Source: Neocallimastix lanati (nom. inval.) | Taxonomy: Eukaryota > Neocallimastigomycota > Neocallimastigomycetes > Neocallimastigales > Neocallimastigaceae | Assembly: GCA_016946835.1 (NCBI GenBank) | Contig: JACVTC010000076.1 | Coordinates: 680,001 to 715,000, forward strand | Direction: 5' to 3' | Length of the DNA stretch: 35,000 bases | Shown here: in pieces, positions 1 through 12,050 of the stretch | How the letters are laid out: every line of letters starts with the position of its first letter | How positions within the stretch are numbered: the first letter of the stretch is position 1 | Position numbers and translations under genes: made by a program | Notes under the pieces: model-generated | Database searches by the model: none | The model's input: only the letters and a program-made list of their open reading frames with translations | What the model was told of the DNA's origin: nothing

Positions 1-240
1 AATTGAATAATAAATAATAAATAATTGAATAATAAATAATAAATAATTGAATAATAAATAATAAATAATAAATAATAAATAATAAATAATAAATAAATAA
101 ATAAATAAATAAATAAAATAAATAATAATTAATAATAAATAAATAATAAATAATAAATAATAAATAAAAAAATAATAAATAAAAAACAATAAATAAATAG
201 TTCAATAATTGAATAATAAACAATATTATAATTAATAATA
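1..240. repeat. AATAAAT-type AT-only satellite at window edge
   Basis: The first 240 bases consist almost only of A and T in repeated AATAAT/AATAAAT words, with a few AATTGAATAAT variants. The same words recur in the arrays near 11.1, 15.0 and 28.2 kb. It may be the end of a larger array outside the window. No coding potential is visible. Confidence 0.8.
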
Positions 241-1187
241 TGTATGTTTATGGAAATAATCGATTTACATATTATCTTTAAAACCTTTCAACTTTTTATC
301 TATTGATAACATTATAACAATTTTTTTTTTTAAATATTGATTTATTTATTTAATGGATTTTTTTTTTTTTTAAATTTTTCTTTTCTCTTTTTCTCTCTTT
401 TCTTAATGATAATTATATAAATATATATATATATTATTTATAAATAATAGATTTTTTTTTTTTTTTTTCATTTTTATATTAATAAACTAAATAATAATTA
501 CTAATTTTTTTATGTATATATATATATATATATATAAATTAAAATGAAATAAAAATTATCACTTAATTTAAAATGTGAAAAAACAATATATATAAAAATT
601 TAAATTATAGTAATATATATATATAAAATGAATATATATATATATAATGATTAAAAAAAAAAAAAGATGATATATTATAATTTCTTAAACTATATATTAT
701 ATAAAAATTTTCATGTAATTTTTTTTTTTACAAAAAAAAAAAAAAAAAAAAAAAAGGTGTTTATCAGTCAAAAAATAAAGTAAAAAAAAAGAAAAAAAAT
801 TTAAACTATTTAACTAATTATTATTATAATGAATAATATTAATTTAATTATATAATTTTATATGAACTAAATAAATAAACTAAAATTTATAAAATAGTAA
901 TAGAAATGTAAAAGAATTTTATAAAATGATAATATAAAATAATAATAATATTATATCTATATTAATATGATATTAATTAAAATGATTATTTTTTTTTTTT
1001 TTCTATGTAAAGTGCATTTGTTTAATCTGAAATAATATTATAAAATAATGATATTATATATATATATAATAATATGATATTAATTAAAATGATTTTTTTT
1101 TCCTTCTTATTTAAAGTATATTTTGTTTAATTGTTTATTTGACTATTATCTTTTTTATTTTTATTTTTATTATTATTTAATTTATTT
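241..1187. other. AT-rich intergenic sequence downstream of the bZIP gene
   Basis: This stretch holds (AT)n runs, T tracts of 10-20 and an A tract near 740. It lies 3' of the minus-strand bZIP gene. A block of about 50 bases (ATGATATTAATTAAAATGATT, then a T run, then a GTAAAGT- or TTTAAAGT-like end) occurs twice, near 966-1016 and 1073-1125, which suggests a small duplication. I see no gene here. Confidence 0.7.
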
Positions 1188-2061
1188 TTAAAGATTTAAC
1201 TTTTCTATGATATCTGGTGGTAATCTAAATTTATTATCGATTAAGATTTCATGAGTTTTTTCCATTTTTTTCTGTAAAAAGTAATAGTTATTTAAGATAT
1301 TACTATAATTTTGTTGAAGTAATTCCTTTTCTTGTTGCTGCTTAGCGATATAGAGGTCCATTTGATTACCTCTTTCCTCTAAAAGTTTAACCTTTTTCTC
1401 TAAATTCATAATTTTTAATACTTTTCGCATTCTTGAACGACGAGCAGCTTCGGTATTTTTTCTACGTTTTTCTAAGATACTATCTTCCGTCACTTCTTTT
1501 GATTTTTTGGATCTTTTAGCGAATGGTTCATCCTTTACCTCAACCTTTATACTTTCTTCCATTTTTCGTATAGCCTTTTCTATTTCTTCATCATCCGTAT
1601 TCATTGTCTTTAAATCAAAGGTATAATAATTTTTTGAAAACATATCATCCAAATTCATTTTATTTTTATCTTTTTTACCATTATTTCTAATAAATGAATT
1701 TTCCTCCTCTTGACTATGATTAGAATTTTCATTATTAAAATTTGTTATAAACGATAAATTATTACTATTACTATTTTGAGATGAAAATTTTAAAAAGTTT
1801 TTATTTTCCATTTTAAAGGGTGGTAGTTGAAGATTTGGTAAATTATTATTTCCCTTAAATAATTTTTGATTATCAAAATCAAATCCCTTCTTAATATTCA
1901 TATTCATATTCATATTCATTATTGGCATATTAATATTCTTATTATATGGAAAATAATTACTTAAAAATAGATCTTCTTTCTTCATTAATGGTTTAAAATT
2001 TTCTTCATTTTCTTCTATTGAAATTTAATTAGTAAAAATATTAAACATATATAATTATAAC

Positions 2062-2101
<40 letters not shown>

Positions 2102-3020
2102 CATATATATATTAATATATAAATAATAATGTTTTTACGTTTTTAATTTTTATAATTATAATAACTAAAGTATAATATTTAAAATCATTTATATATATAC
2201 ATATATATTATATTTAAAATCATTTATATATATACATATATATTATATTTAAAATCATTTATATATATACATATATATTATATTTATGATCAAAATAATA
2301 TATTTTAAATCATATAATTTATTTTGATCAAAATATTATATTTAAAATCGTATAATATATATATATATATTTTATTCCTTAATATATATATATATATTAT
2401 TTTTTTTTTTTTTATTATCTATAGGATCAATTACCTTTAAACTTTCTTTCAAATAAGTGATTATTTAATGTTTTTAAATTATATTCATTAATTTCTTCCA
2501 TGAATGAATTATCTTGTTTTATTTTTCTATTGTATAATAATTCTACTTCATCATCATTATTATTTTTATTGATACTATTATTATTATTATTATTAAATTT
2601 GATATTATTATTATTGGTGGTATTATTGCTGTCTTTACAATTATTACAATTGGATGAGAAATTCTTTTTAGTAGTATTTTTCAATGGTTCAGATTTTATT
2701 TTATTATTATTACCAAAAGTACTATCATAAATATCTAAACATTTATCAATATCTTCTATCATATAATTATTCATAAAATTTGATGAAGAGTCCATCATTC
2801 TGAAGGAACTCTTTTTTGTTTTATTATTATTTTTATTCTTTTTATTATTATTACTATTAGAATTAGAATTTTCTTGTTTTATTGAATCTTTATTATAATT
2901 AAAATTAAGCGTCGAAAATAATCCACCTTTCGATTTTTTATTATTTTTATCCATATTATTAATGTTTTTATTATGATAGTTATTATAGGTATAATAAGTA
3001 TTGTTATTTTGATTATTAAA

Positions 3021-3107
<87 letters not shown>

Positions 3108-3540
3108 CAATGGACTTTTATAACTGTCACTCATATTTTCATTATTATTTTGATTATTAATTCTATTTGACATTTCATTCTTTATTAGTGGATAACCCGA
3201 ATTAAATCAGTAATATTGAATAAAATTAATAGTAATAAAAATAAAAATATATACATAAATAAATAAATAAATAATAAATAAATAAATAAATAATAAATAA
3301 ATAAATAAATAATAAATAAATTACAAATAAATGTATATAATAAAAATATTTATTAAAAATATATTGTTTAATATATTTTTTAAATAATTATATAATATAT
3401 ATATTTATAAAATATATATATATATATTTTGATCATTACCATCAACGGTCGATTATTGTTATTATTAATAGATTTACCTTCTTTTGAATTATAATTATAA
3501 TTTTTATTAATATTATAATTATTATTGTCATATTGACTCA

Positions 3541-3574
<34 letters not shown>

Positions 3575-4188
3575 ATAATTGCTTGAAGTACTATATCTAT
3601 CTTGATTTATAGTATTACTATTACTTTGAAATTTATTTCTATTTATTTTCATATTGCCTGTATAACTATTATGGTTATAGTAAGTATCTTCTTTAGAGAT
3701 TATGATGGATGACTTTATATCTACATATGTATTTTTGGGGTTGTAATTATTTTTATCATTTAAGGGATTATTATTAGTAGTAGTATTAGTAGTAGTATTG
3801 GTAGTATTCGTCATATCTTTGCTTCTATTTGAATTTTGATTCTCATAATGATTTTGAACATATTCATGATGCGTGTAACTATCACCTTCTTCACAACAAG
3901 AAAGATTACAATTACAATTTCCTGTTATACAACCCAAACAGCTATTATTTGTAGCAGAAATACAATATTTGTCAAGATCACTGGAATTACCTTTATATCT
4001 ATCAATCCTTATTCCATTACATTCTAATGTATTTATATTTTCTATTGGAGAAAAATAAAATAAAATAAATAAATATAAAATAATAATAATAATAATAATA
4101 ATATATTATTATTATTAGGAATAATAGTATTAATATTATTAGTATTTATTTTAATATCATAAATTTAATAATAAAAATTTTAAATAAA

Positions 4189-4237
<49 letters not shown>

Positions 4238-5502
4238 TTAAATCAATAATATATTAGTAATTTAATAAAATTAAAGGATAATAGATATAATAATCAATTA
4301 TTATTACTTTCTTTTTCGCAATTACTGAGGCATTTACAAGTACTACTATCACAATGAAAAAAATTTTCATTTTCATAATCCACATTATAGATATTTTTTT
4401 CTTTGTTATTATTTGTAGAAGAGCAGTTATAGTCATTACAATTATTATTATTATTATTAGTTTTGGTATTAGAATTTATATTTTCAGATGAATTAATTTC
4501 ATTGCTACTTTTATTATTATTAAATGCAGCCCTTTGTGGTGACTTAGAACTCTGAATCTCATAGGACAGATTTAAAGTACCTTTATTATTACTATTGGTT
4601 AAATTATTGTTTACTTTGTCTAATAAGACATCCGTTCCATGAGACCTTGTTCTTTTATGACTTTTAAGGCTTTGATTTTCATGATTAATATCACTATTAT
4701 ATAAATTATTTATTGAAGTTATAAAATTTTTCGATATCTTTTCGTTTTTGCTTACACTATTTATCCTTTTATAATATTGTAGGTTTTCATTAACAGAACA
4801 ATTACTGCCTTTACATTCATCTGTGATATAACTTTGACCATTATTACAATCATTTGTATTACAGAAAGAAGAATTACAATTTGATTCATTACAATTTGAT
4901 GGATTACAATTTGATTCATTACAATATGATTCATTACAATTTGATTCATTACAATATGATTCATTACAATTTGATGGATTACAATTTGATGGATTACAAT
5001 TTGAGGAATTACAATTTGAGGAATTACAATTTGAGGAATTACAATTTGATGGATTACAATTTGATGGATTACAATTTGATGGATTATTACAATCATTTGT
5101 ATTACAGGAGGAAGAATTACAATTTGATGGATTACAATTTAATAAATTACTGCAGTCATTTGAATTACAGAAGGAGGAATTACTAATGGATGAATTATTG
5201 CCGTCACTTGTGTTGCAAAGAGAGGAGTTACAATTTGATGCGCTATTGCATTCATTGATATTACAGAGTGAAGCATTACTACCATCATTTGTATTACAGA
5301 GGGAAGAATTACCATTCGACCCATTATTACATTCATCTATATTACAGAGAGAGGAATTACCATTCGACCCTTTCTTACATTCGTCTGTGTTACAAAAAGA
5401 GGTATTACAAAGTGATACATTATTACATTCATCAGTAATACATTGAGAGGAATTGCATAATGATGCGTTATTACAAGCATCAGAATTACATATGGTATTC
5501 AT
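1188..5502 (-). CDS. Gcn4-type bZIP transcription factor with N-terminal cysteine ladder (four-exon model)
   Basis: Predicted nuclear DNA-binding regulator. My model has exons 5502-4308, 4041-3440, 3179-2435 and 2014-1188, giving 1122 residues. All three joins keep the frame and have GT donors and AG acceptors. The ATG at 5502 follows an in-frame TAA. Residues 1-235 hold 39 Cys, strictly five apart from C144 to C219. Exons 2 and 3 keep short Cys clusters (for example CLGCITGNCNCNLSCC), which supports one gene. The middle is Asn-rich, with a poly-Asn run near residues 625-652. The bZIP domain is at about 1030-1085: the basic region reads KRRKNTEAARRSR, matching the Gcn4/CPC1 signature NTEAARRSR, and the zipper is short, with heptad positions L1052, L1059 and M1066. 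Four psi-K-x-E motifs (possible SUMO sites) lie at K700, K761, K1004 and K1008. The alternative is two genes: a Cys/Asn-rich protein (exons 1-2) and a bZIP gene starting at the ATG at 3173 (exons 3-4). I am sure of the bZIP domain and moderately sure of the full fusion. Confidence 0.62.
2176..2285. repeat. Three 35-bp tandem copies inside intron 3 of the bZIP gene
   Basis: The motif AAAATCATTT followed by an (AT)n stretch containing TATACATATATAT recurs at 2181, 2216 and 2251, a 35-base period with almost no divergence. It lies wholly within the predicted intron 2434-2015. Confidence 0.85.
2287..2330. repeat. Perfect 12-bp inverted repeat in the same intron
   Basis: TGATCAAAATAA at 2287-2298 is the exact reverse complement of TTATTTTGATCA at 2319-2330, with a 20-base AT loop. 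It would form a hairpin in DNA or pre-mRNA directly beside the 35-bp tandem repeat. Confidence 0.8.
3019..3107 (-). repeat. (AAT)n tract coding poly-asparagine
   Basis: An almost pure ATT run on the plus strand reads as AAT (Asn) codons on the minus strand in exon 3 of the bZIP gene, giving about 28 consecutive Asn. The same tract is open in other frames as poly-Ile or poly-Leu, so ORFs there on either strand are shadows. Confidence 0.85.
4846..5075 (-). repeat. 15-nt coding minisatellite (pentapeptide Cys repeat)
   Basis: On the plus strand, 15-base units beginning TTACAATTTGA recur head-to-tail, with endings TGGAT, TTCAT or GGAAT and the variant TTACAATATGATTCA. On the minus strand each unit encodes S-N-C-N-x or S-Y-C-N-E. 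The Cys and Asn codons are nearly invariant at the DNA level. This points to recent slippage or conversion rather than old protein-level conservation. Longer, more diverged units continue to 5480. Confidence 0.9.
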
Positions 5503-6461
5503 AATTTACTATATATATATTTATTATTATTGTAAAAGAATATGGATAAAAAAAATAAAATAAAATAAAATTCTAAAATATTATGTATTATATGTGTAAT
5601 GATATTATATTATATTATATTATTACATTTTTTAAATTTTTTATTTTTATTTTTTTTTTTTTACTTTAATTTTTTTTTTTTTTATTTTTATTTTTATTTT
5701 ATTTATTTATTTATTTTTTATTCTTTTGGAAATGGATTATACAAAATAACAGAGTATTATATATAAAAATTACTTTTAAAATTTACTTTTTATATTTAAT
5801 TTTTTTTTTTTTTTTTTAAAAAAAAAATAAAAAAATTGAAATTAATTAGTAATATTTTATTTGAATATAGAAATGTTTTTATTGTTAAGGATATCTATTT
5901 ATAACATTATTTTTTTATTCGTGTGTATTTCTGATTCTAAATATTTTTTTCTGTTACCAAATATTATATTGTATTCATTTTTTGTATTGTATTATAAAAT
6001 CATATTAATAAAATTTCAAAATTGAAATTGAAATTTTATAATTAATAGTATTGTTTTTATGGATTAATAATTAATTAAACTTTTATATATATATTTTTTA
6101 TTTTTATTATATATATATATATAAATTACTAATTTTTTCTTATTAGCTTCTTAAATACTTTTATATGCTTAATGTAAGAAAATAAAATTAAAAAAAAAAA
6201 ATTTAACTCTAAACAGATTATTATGTATTTATTATAAAAACATATATATAAATTTTAATAGATTAGTTTATTTTATTATTTTAAATTATTTTTATTAAGA
6301 TGAATAAATTTACATTTTAATTTTTATTAAATACATCTAAATAAAATTTAATACTTTTTATTTTTTTTTTTTTAATTTTTATAATAATATGAATATAAAA
6401 TTTCAAAATTATTATATAATTTAAAATTTTATTATAAATAAGAATAAATACTATACTATAC

Positions 6462-6502
<41 letters not shown>

Positions 6503-6786
6503 CTACCACTATTATTATTACTATATAAATTTCTTCATAATAAAAAATTTTTAATTACTATATTATTTTTGATATAACATAGAAAATAATGAAAATAATA
6601 ATAATTATAATATTTTTAAAATGTTTTATTTATTTGTGAACAACAGTATTAACGATATATAAATAATTTAACTTTTTTTTTTTCAAATTATAATTATAAT
6701 TATTAACTTTTCTAATGGACATTTTCATTTATTTTATTTTATTTTTTTTTTTTTTATAATGTTATATTTTGAAACTCACCTAAATT

Positions 6787-6827
<41 letters not shown>

Positions 6828-8300
6828 AATAAATTTTATCCTCTTTATTGTATTTATATTTAAATATTTTTCTTTATATTTATGACTTTCTGTTATTATT
6901 ACTGCCTTATTATTATTATAATATGAATAAAAATAATAATAAAAGTATTTTAAATTTATTTATTTTTCTAAGTGTGTAGAATAAAATTTATTTTATAAAA
7001 TGAAAAAATAATAATTATAATAATAAAAAAAAAGATTAGTTAATTTCATCAAATTTAAATTATCTTTAGTATTCTTTCCATTATAAATATTATAAAATAA
7101 AATATGAAAGAATAAAAAAAAAAAAAAAAGAAAAAAGGAAAAAAAAATTTTATTTTAAAATGGGAATATTTTTTATATTAAATATTAATTGAAAATTAAA
7201 TATTAAATATAAATAAATATATAATATATAATATATAATAAATATAAAACAAATATATAATAAATAATATATAATATATAAAATAATATAAAATAAATAT
7301 AAATTTGAAATATTAATTATTAATTATATAGAAATAAAAATAAAAATAAAAAATAAAAATAAATAAAATTTTAACAAATGTTTTTAATATATTTTTAATT
7401 TATTTAAATATATTATTGTATGCGTATTCATTGTTTTATCTGTATATCATCAATTTATTTATGAATTGAATGCAATATATTACAAATATACAACAATACA
7501 ATCAACATCAATTCATAAATTATTAATTAATAAATTGAAAAATAAATAAATGAATACATAAACAACTAGATAAATTATTAGCATTTTATTATTTAATAAA
7601 TAAATGGATAAATAAATAATTTTCAACAAATTAAATCATAAAAGATTAAACTCTATTTAAAATAAAAAATAAAAAATAAAAAAAATTAATTTATCTAACC
7701 TTTTATATCCACCAAAATTTAATTGAATTAGGTCATCCTACAAATTAATATTATATTAATACATATAATAAAATATAACGACTAAATTAAATGAATTTAT
7801 TGTACCATATATACTAACTATAGTCTAATATATGTAATCGTATGAACAAGTTTGTATATAAAATTTATCATTTATTTGGTTGAATATTGATTTATTTCAA
7901 TATATTTAATTAATATGTAATGTATATAATATATGTAATATATATAATGTATATAATGTATATAATATATATATTATAAATAATATATATAATGTATAAT
8001 ATATATTGTATATAATATTTATTATATAACCTATAATGTATATAAAATATCTATTTAATATTAATATAAATATAATCCACTATAAAAAAATTTTTTTATT
8101 TAACATTTCTGTAAAGTTGAAGTGGAGAAATTTCCATTCATATTGTTATATATTATAAAAAAAAATTAAAAAATTACAAAAAAAGAAAGTATTTAAACTT
8201 TTAATAAGGAGAAAAGATACTTAATTTTTTTTATTTATTATGATTATTAATGAATTATTAATGAATTATTAATGAATTATTAATCATTAATAATCATTAA
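5503..8300. other. Gene-free AT-rich sequence upstream of the bZIP gene
   Basis: No coding region is supportable on either strand. The content is A or T tracts (for example about 6463-6498 T and 6789-6823 A), (AT)n, TATATAATGTATATAATA repeats near 7915-8040, and AT-rich unique sequence. The first few hundred bases after 5503 must contain the promoter of the minus-strand bZIP gene. No motif stands out from the AT background. Confidence 0.7.
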
Positions 8301-8460
8301 TAATCATGATGATGATGATTTATTATTTAATATTATTATTATTATTATTATTTATTATTATTATTATTATTTATTATTTATTATTTATTATTTATTATTA
8401 AATAATAAATAACACTTTTTATTAAATATTAATAAATACTCTTTTTATAATTATTTATTA
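8240..8460. repeat. Simple-repeat cluster with one AATACTCTTTTT-type unit
   Basis: Tandem TTATTAATGAA and ATTAATAATC units are followed by (ATT)n and TTATTAT heptamers. A single reverse-orientation copy of the dispersed unit follows (TTAATAAATACTCTTTTT, about 8429-8446). Near 8640-8880 a slightly more G+C-rich stretch has no open frame of note. Confidence 0.6.
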
Positions 8461-9399
8461 CTTTTGCTTTTATCATTATATTTAAATGTAATTGTTGATG
8501 CAATTATTAACTTGTCATTATAAATACATTTAAAAACAATAATTATTTATTAAATTATAATTTTATTTTAGTTATTAATTCAATTACTTACATTATTATT
8601 TCTATTATAAATATTTTATTTTATTTTGTTCATTAAAACTTTTTTTTATTTGAAACAATCCTATCTAAGAGAATTTTTATAGGATGTCACCATAGGTAAT
8701 GCCTGTATTAATTATTATACTTTAAGCATACTACAAGTACTATACTTTATCTCTTTATATATAACATTTTAATATATGATAATATTAACTATATTAATAC
8801 CAAATGAAAATTACCATACAAAAAATTACAACAATAGGATTAATTACAAGGGTCTCTGACCATTCTCATTAATTTAAATTCTTTTAAATTTTTAAATTTT
8901 TAATTTTTTTTTATATAATTTTTGTTATTAAAAATAAATAGATATAGATATATTCATATATTCATATGTTCATATGTTCATATATATATATTTTCTATTA
9001 TGAATTAAATATTTTAGGTATGGTTTTAATACGAAAATTAATTATTATATATGAATATCATAAAATATATAATTTATATTTACTTTGTATAAAATTATAA
9101 TTATTATTATAGTTAAAATTATTAAAAAAAAAAAAAAAAAAAAAAAAGAATCATTTTATAATTATTGGTTATTGTGTTAAATAACATATACTTTTTTTTT
9201 TCTTTAATAATTATTATTTATTATAATTATATTTAGTATTAAAAGAATTGTTTTAAATACTGGCTATGATATGACATAGTCTTTATTTTAATACCTTTTT
9301 TTTTTTTTCTATTTTTCCTTAAAACAATAATTAATTAAACTAATATTAGGTATATACGAATTAATTTGAATAAAATAATAATTAACAAATATTATTATA

Positions 9400-9408
9400 T
9401 ATTATATA

Positions 9409-9439
<31 letters not shown>

Positions 9440-9700
9440 CCTATAATTATTATTATCTATTATTTATTTTTATATTTATTATTTATTATTTATTATTTAT
9501 TATTTATTAATAAATACTATTATTTAATTATTTATTATTTATTATTTATTATTCCATTATTTATTAATAAATACTCTTTTCATTATTTATTATTTATTAT
9601 TCCATTATTTATTAATAAATACTCTTTTCATTATTATTTATTATTTATTATTCAATTATTCCATTATTTATTATTTTCCTTAAAATACACAAAGTACCAA
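9400..9700. repeat. Reverse-orientation cluster of the AGAGTATTTATTAATAA family
   Basis: (ATT)n and TTATTAT repeats lead into two clear units of ATTAATAAATACTCTTTTC, plus one weaker unit (ATACTATTATTT), separated by ATTATTCCATTATT linkers. The linker word TTCCATTATT is also found in the 11.8 and 28.1 kb clusters, so these belong to one repeat family. Confidence 0.75.
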
Positions 9701-9771
9701 AAGTTTAACCGATATATTTTAAAAGTTAATTAAATCATTATTTAATCAATTAATTAATTAATTAATTAATT

Positions 9772-9802
<31 letters not shown>

Positions 9803-11040
9803 CGTTTATTAATTATTAATTATTTAACTATTTAATTATTATTTATTTATTTATTTATACAATTATTAATGAATTAATAAATGAATGAATATATTTATGC
9901 TCTACCAAATCATTTAAAATTAAAATAAAAAAAGACAAAAAAAAAATTAAATAATAAATAGATAATCCAAGAAAATTTTTATAATTTACCATACATTATA
10001 TATACATTAATAATAATTAATAATAAATTTTTTTTAAATTAAATTTAAATTTTATTTTCTTTTGTCCTACTTCGGATAATAAAACCACTCAACATTTATT
10101 TAGCCGAAGATTGTGGATTAATACATTGACAAGAAAATAATGTACATAATTTATATTTGAACCAATAACATCTAAAACATTGTTGTTTCTAATGCATACA
10201 TTTCTTATTTATAGAAATGTATGACTCATCTCAATTTATCAACAGATAAATTAAATTTTAATGCCAATTTAATAAATTTTGTTAATACAATAAGTATTAC
10301 ATTCTTAATAGAAAAAAGTATTATATTAAACATTTAAATAAATAAATAGATAAATAAACATTTAAATAAATAAATAAATAAATAAACATTTAAATAAATA
10401 AATAAATAAGCATTTAAATAAATAAATAATTAAATAATTAATTAATTAAATTAATGTATAATGTATAAAGTAAATAAAAGAGATAAATAAAAAAAAATAA
10501 GCTATAATACATTACTATATAAATATTACTATATAAATAGAATAAAGCAATGTATTAAATAATTAGAAAAAATAATAAAATGAGTATTAAGTTTTTATAA
10601 ATATTATACTTTAATATTACCACTTTTATATAAATATATAACAACAAAAAGTCTTTAATATATATAATATAAAAAAAAGTTAATAACAAAATAATAATAA
10701 CAAACATAAAAATTTAAAATTTATTATCCATCTGTGATAAGGAATAATTTTTATATTGCTTCCATTTTATTGGTTCCTTTCCATTTTATATGAATTTTTT
10801 CCAGTTTAATGTACAAAATAAGATTGAGAATGTTAATGTAAATGTAGAATAAAATTACCCCATTGGTTAAATACAAAATATTTCATCTATCACATTACAT
10901 TACATGAATCTTTTTTAATTATTAATAAATAAATAAATAAAATTAAATAAATAAATAAATATTAAATAAATAAATAAATATTAAGTAAATAAATAAATAT
11001 TAAATAAATAAATAGTTATTGATTAAATATTATCCTTTAA
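9701..11040. other. AT-rich gene-free stretch with short tandem repeats
   Basis: It contains (TTAA)n and (TTTA)n runs near 9740-9860. About four units of ACATTTAAATAAATAAATAA lie near 10330-10430, and about four AAATATTAAATAAATA units near 10920-11015. Two islets with somewhat more G+C (10060-10260 and 10730-10910) have only short, stop-broken frames. No gene is called. Confidence 0.65.
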
Positions 11041-11077
11041 GCACCTATAAAAATATTATTTACTATTATTTTATTTA

Positions 11078-11580
11078 TTATTTATTAATAAATAATACAT
11101 AATAAATAATAAAAAGAGTATTTATTAATAAATAATAAATAATAAATAATAAATAATAAATAATAAATAATAAATAATGAATAATAAATAATAAAAAGAG
11201 TATTTATTAATAAATAATAAATAATAAATAATAAATAATAAAAAGAGTATTTATTAATAAATAATAAATAATAAATAATAAAAAGAGTATTTATTAATAA
11301 ACAATAAATAATAAATAATAAAAAGAGTATTTATTAATAAATAATAAATAATAAATAATAAAAAGAGTATTTATTAATAAATAATAAATAATAAATAATA
11401 AATAATAAAAAAGGAGTATTTATTAATAAATAATTGAATAATAAATAATAAAAAAGAGTATTTATTAATAAATAATAAATAATAAATAATAAATAATAAA
11501 AAGAGTATTTATTAATAAATAATAAATAATAAATAATAAATAATAAATAAATAATAAATTTATTAATAATTAGATAAATA
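11078..11580 (+). repeat. Minisatellite array, about nine units of 40-48 bp, AGAGTATTTATTAATAA orientation
   Basis: Each unit is AAAAAGAGTATTTATT, then AATAAATAAT words. Unit starts lie near 11111, 11193, 11240, 11280, 11320, 11360, 11406, 11452 and 11500. Three successive intervals are exactly 40 bases. One early interval is about twice the unit length. Each unit contains the palindrome TTATTAATAA. The minus-strand frame through it is open only because of the repeat. Confidence 0.9.
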
Positions 11581-11785
11581 ATGGAATAATGGAATAACAA
11601 TATAATAATTAGATAGATAAATAAATAAATAAATCTTTAAATGGAATTTATTATTAAATTAATATTTAATATATATATATTTTTTAATTATATATTAAAA
11701 AAATATATATTTCTCTGGTTAATATTTAAGGTTGAAAGGAACTTATTAAAATACTATAAATTTATATAAATTATTTTTTTTATTA

Positions 11786-12050
11786 TTTATTATTTATTAT
11801 TTATTATTTATTAATAAATACTCTTTTTATTATTCCATTATTTATTATTTATTATTTATTACTAAATACTCTTTTTATTATTTATTATTTATTATTTATT
11901 AATAAATACTCTTTTTATTATTTATTATTTATTATTTATTACTAAATACTCTTTTTATTATTTATTTATTATTCAATTATTTATTATTTATTATTTATTA
12001 TTTATTAATAAATACTCTTTTTATTATTTATTATTTATTATTTATTATTC
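11786..12050 (-). repeat. Opposite-orientation array of the same minisatellite, about five units
   Basis: Units of TTATTAATAAATACTCTTTT (or TTACTAAATACTC) recur with starts near 11811, 11857, 11897, 11937 and 12003. They are the reverse complement of the 11.1-11.5 kb array, so the two arrays face each other across a spacer of about 200 bases. Confidence 0.9.

Noticed and set aside
2879-3170. Poly-Ile and poly-Leu frames on both strands
   Set aside because: Shadows of the AAT tract that encodes poly-Asn in the bZIP gene.
4761-5446. Four long alternative frames, two on each strand, over the Cys repeat
   Set aside because: A 15-nt repeat unit keeps several frames open. Only the 5502-4308 frame has an ATG at the edge, consistent phase with later exons and a non-repetitive continuation.
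11334-11600. 88-codon minus-strand frame (Leu/Ile/Tyr-rich), and a similar one at 14988-15257
   Set aside because: Pure translations of the 40-48-bp minisatellite with no other coding evidence.
11078-12050. CRISPR-like look of evenly spaced units
   Set aside because: The intervals are part of the same AT words, there are no unique spacers and the genome is eukaryotic.
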